Shown here in pieces: positions 63,763 to 64,000 of a stretch of DNA of 64,000 bases (positions are counted from its first letter, which is position 1; each line of letters starts with the position of its first letter). The notes beneath the pieces were generated by a model that was given only the letters and a program-made list of their open reading frames with translations, was not told the origin of the DNA and searched no databases. The translations under genes and the position numbers were made by a program. Origin of the DNA: Sulfidibacter corallicola (GTDB taxonomy: Bacteria > Acidobacteriota > Holophagae > Acanthopleuribacterales > Acanthopleuribacteraceae). The DNA lies in assembly GCF_017498545.1 (NCBI RefSeq), contig NZ_CP071793.1, forward strand, positions 744,001-808,000, in the 5' to 3' direction.

Positions 63763-64000
63763 GACGCCCGCCCGCCGATCGAAGTGCTTGCAATAGGTGC
63801 CGGATCGGCGTAGGTTGAGAGCCAACAGGCAGCCTAATGTGCGCGACTTGCGCACCGCCGACGCCAGGCCGATGGGCCTGGCGTTGGTTCCCTCGCTCGC
63901 CGTGGCGACCCGACATGAGCCGACGAGCTATTAATATATAGTAGATATCCTGTCGCGAGCGGGCGCTTCCGCCCCACTGCTTTGGAATCCAGCCAAGACC
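63763..64000. other. Downstream region with a hairpin
   Basis: ACGCCAGGCC (63861-63870) and GGCCTGGCGT (63875-63884) form a perfect 10-bp stem around GATG. The following TTGGTTCC is not a strong T-tract, so it is a possible terminator for the oxygenase gene. No gene start is visible before the window ends. Confidence 0.4.

Overview
The window looks like chromosome of a GC-rich, Gram-negative, non-phototrophic bacterium with a large regulatory and secreted-protein repertoire. Two giant periplasmic-propeller hybrid sensor kinases, a CHAT/TPR protein, a DUF1800/DUF1501 pair with a haem-motif partner, PA14 and dockerin-like segments, and long repeat-filled intergenic stretches fit Acidobacteriota of the Holophagae/Acanthopleuribacter type. 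That placement is inference from gene content only; no rRNA gene is present. No prophage, insertion sequence or CRISPR array was seen.

Layout. 1-3.1 kb: end of a secreted protein, a FapA-like protein and a small ORF. 3.2-8.4 kb: a 1724-residue sensor kinase whose sensor half is AT-rich and whose kinase half is GC-rich. 8.7-10.8 kb: an exported trypsin-like protease preceded by a nested 54-bp dyad. 10.8-12 kb: a field of palindromic repeats. 12-16.5 kb: a second hybrid sensor with an AraC output domain. 17-19.1 kb: leucine-dehydrogenase-like gene and tRNA-Met. 19.5-23.1 kb: VanZ-like, mutS and crcB on the minus strand. 23.8-24.8 kb: ssb and a small coiled-coil gene. 25.3-27.7 kb: ABC exporter. 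27.9-29.9 kb: lytic transglycosylase with four LysM domains. 30.5-36.1 kb: exported CHAT/TPR protein convergent with a membrane protein that has a sigma-like N terminus. 36.7-42.2 kb: S74-chaperone surface protein, LysR regulator, DoxX-like protein, glycogen phosphorylase. 42.9-48.6 kb: DHH phosphoesterase, PlsC-like plus GNAT acyltransferase pair, RND/MMPL exporter. 49.5-53.9 kb: small and secreted hypotheticals, esterase, glycerate-kinase-like gene. 54.4-55.8 kb: MarR regulator and amidohydrolase operon. 55.9-62 kb: DUF1501, PA14/LamG/DUF1800 and a CxxCH protein in one operon. 62.8-63.8 kb: 2-oxoglutarate/Fe(II) oxygenase.

Two dispersed repeat families occupy the gaps. Family A is a set of variable-sequence palindromes with common flanks, mostly next to gene 3' ends. 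Family B is a 58-bp inverted repeat with arms GTGCCCATCCAG plus a conserved tail, often near gene starts. Most genes are ordinary housekeeping or envelope functions. The points that most deserve a second look are the composite sensor-kinase gene, the nested operator before the protease, the covarying repeat family, the CHAT gene with its sigma-like neighbour, and the DUF1800/DUF1501/haem-motif operon.
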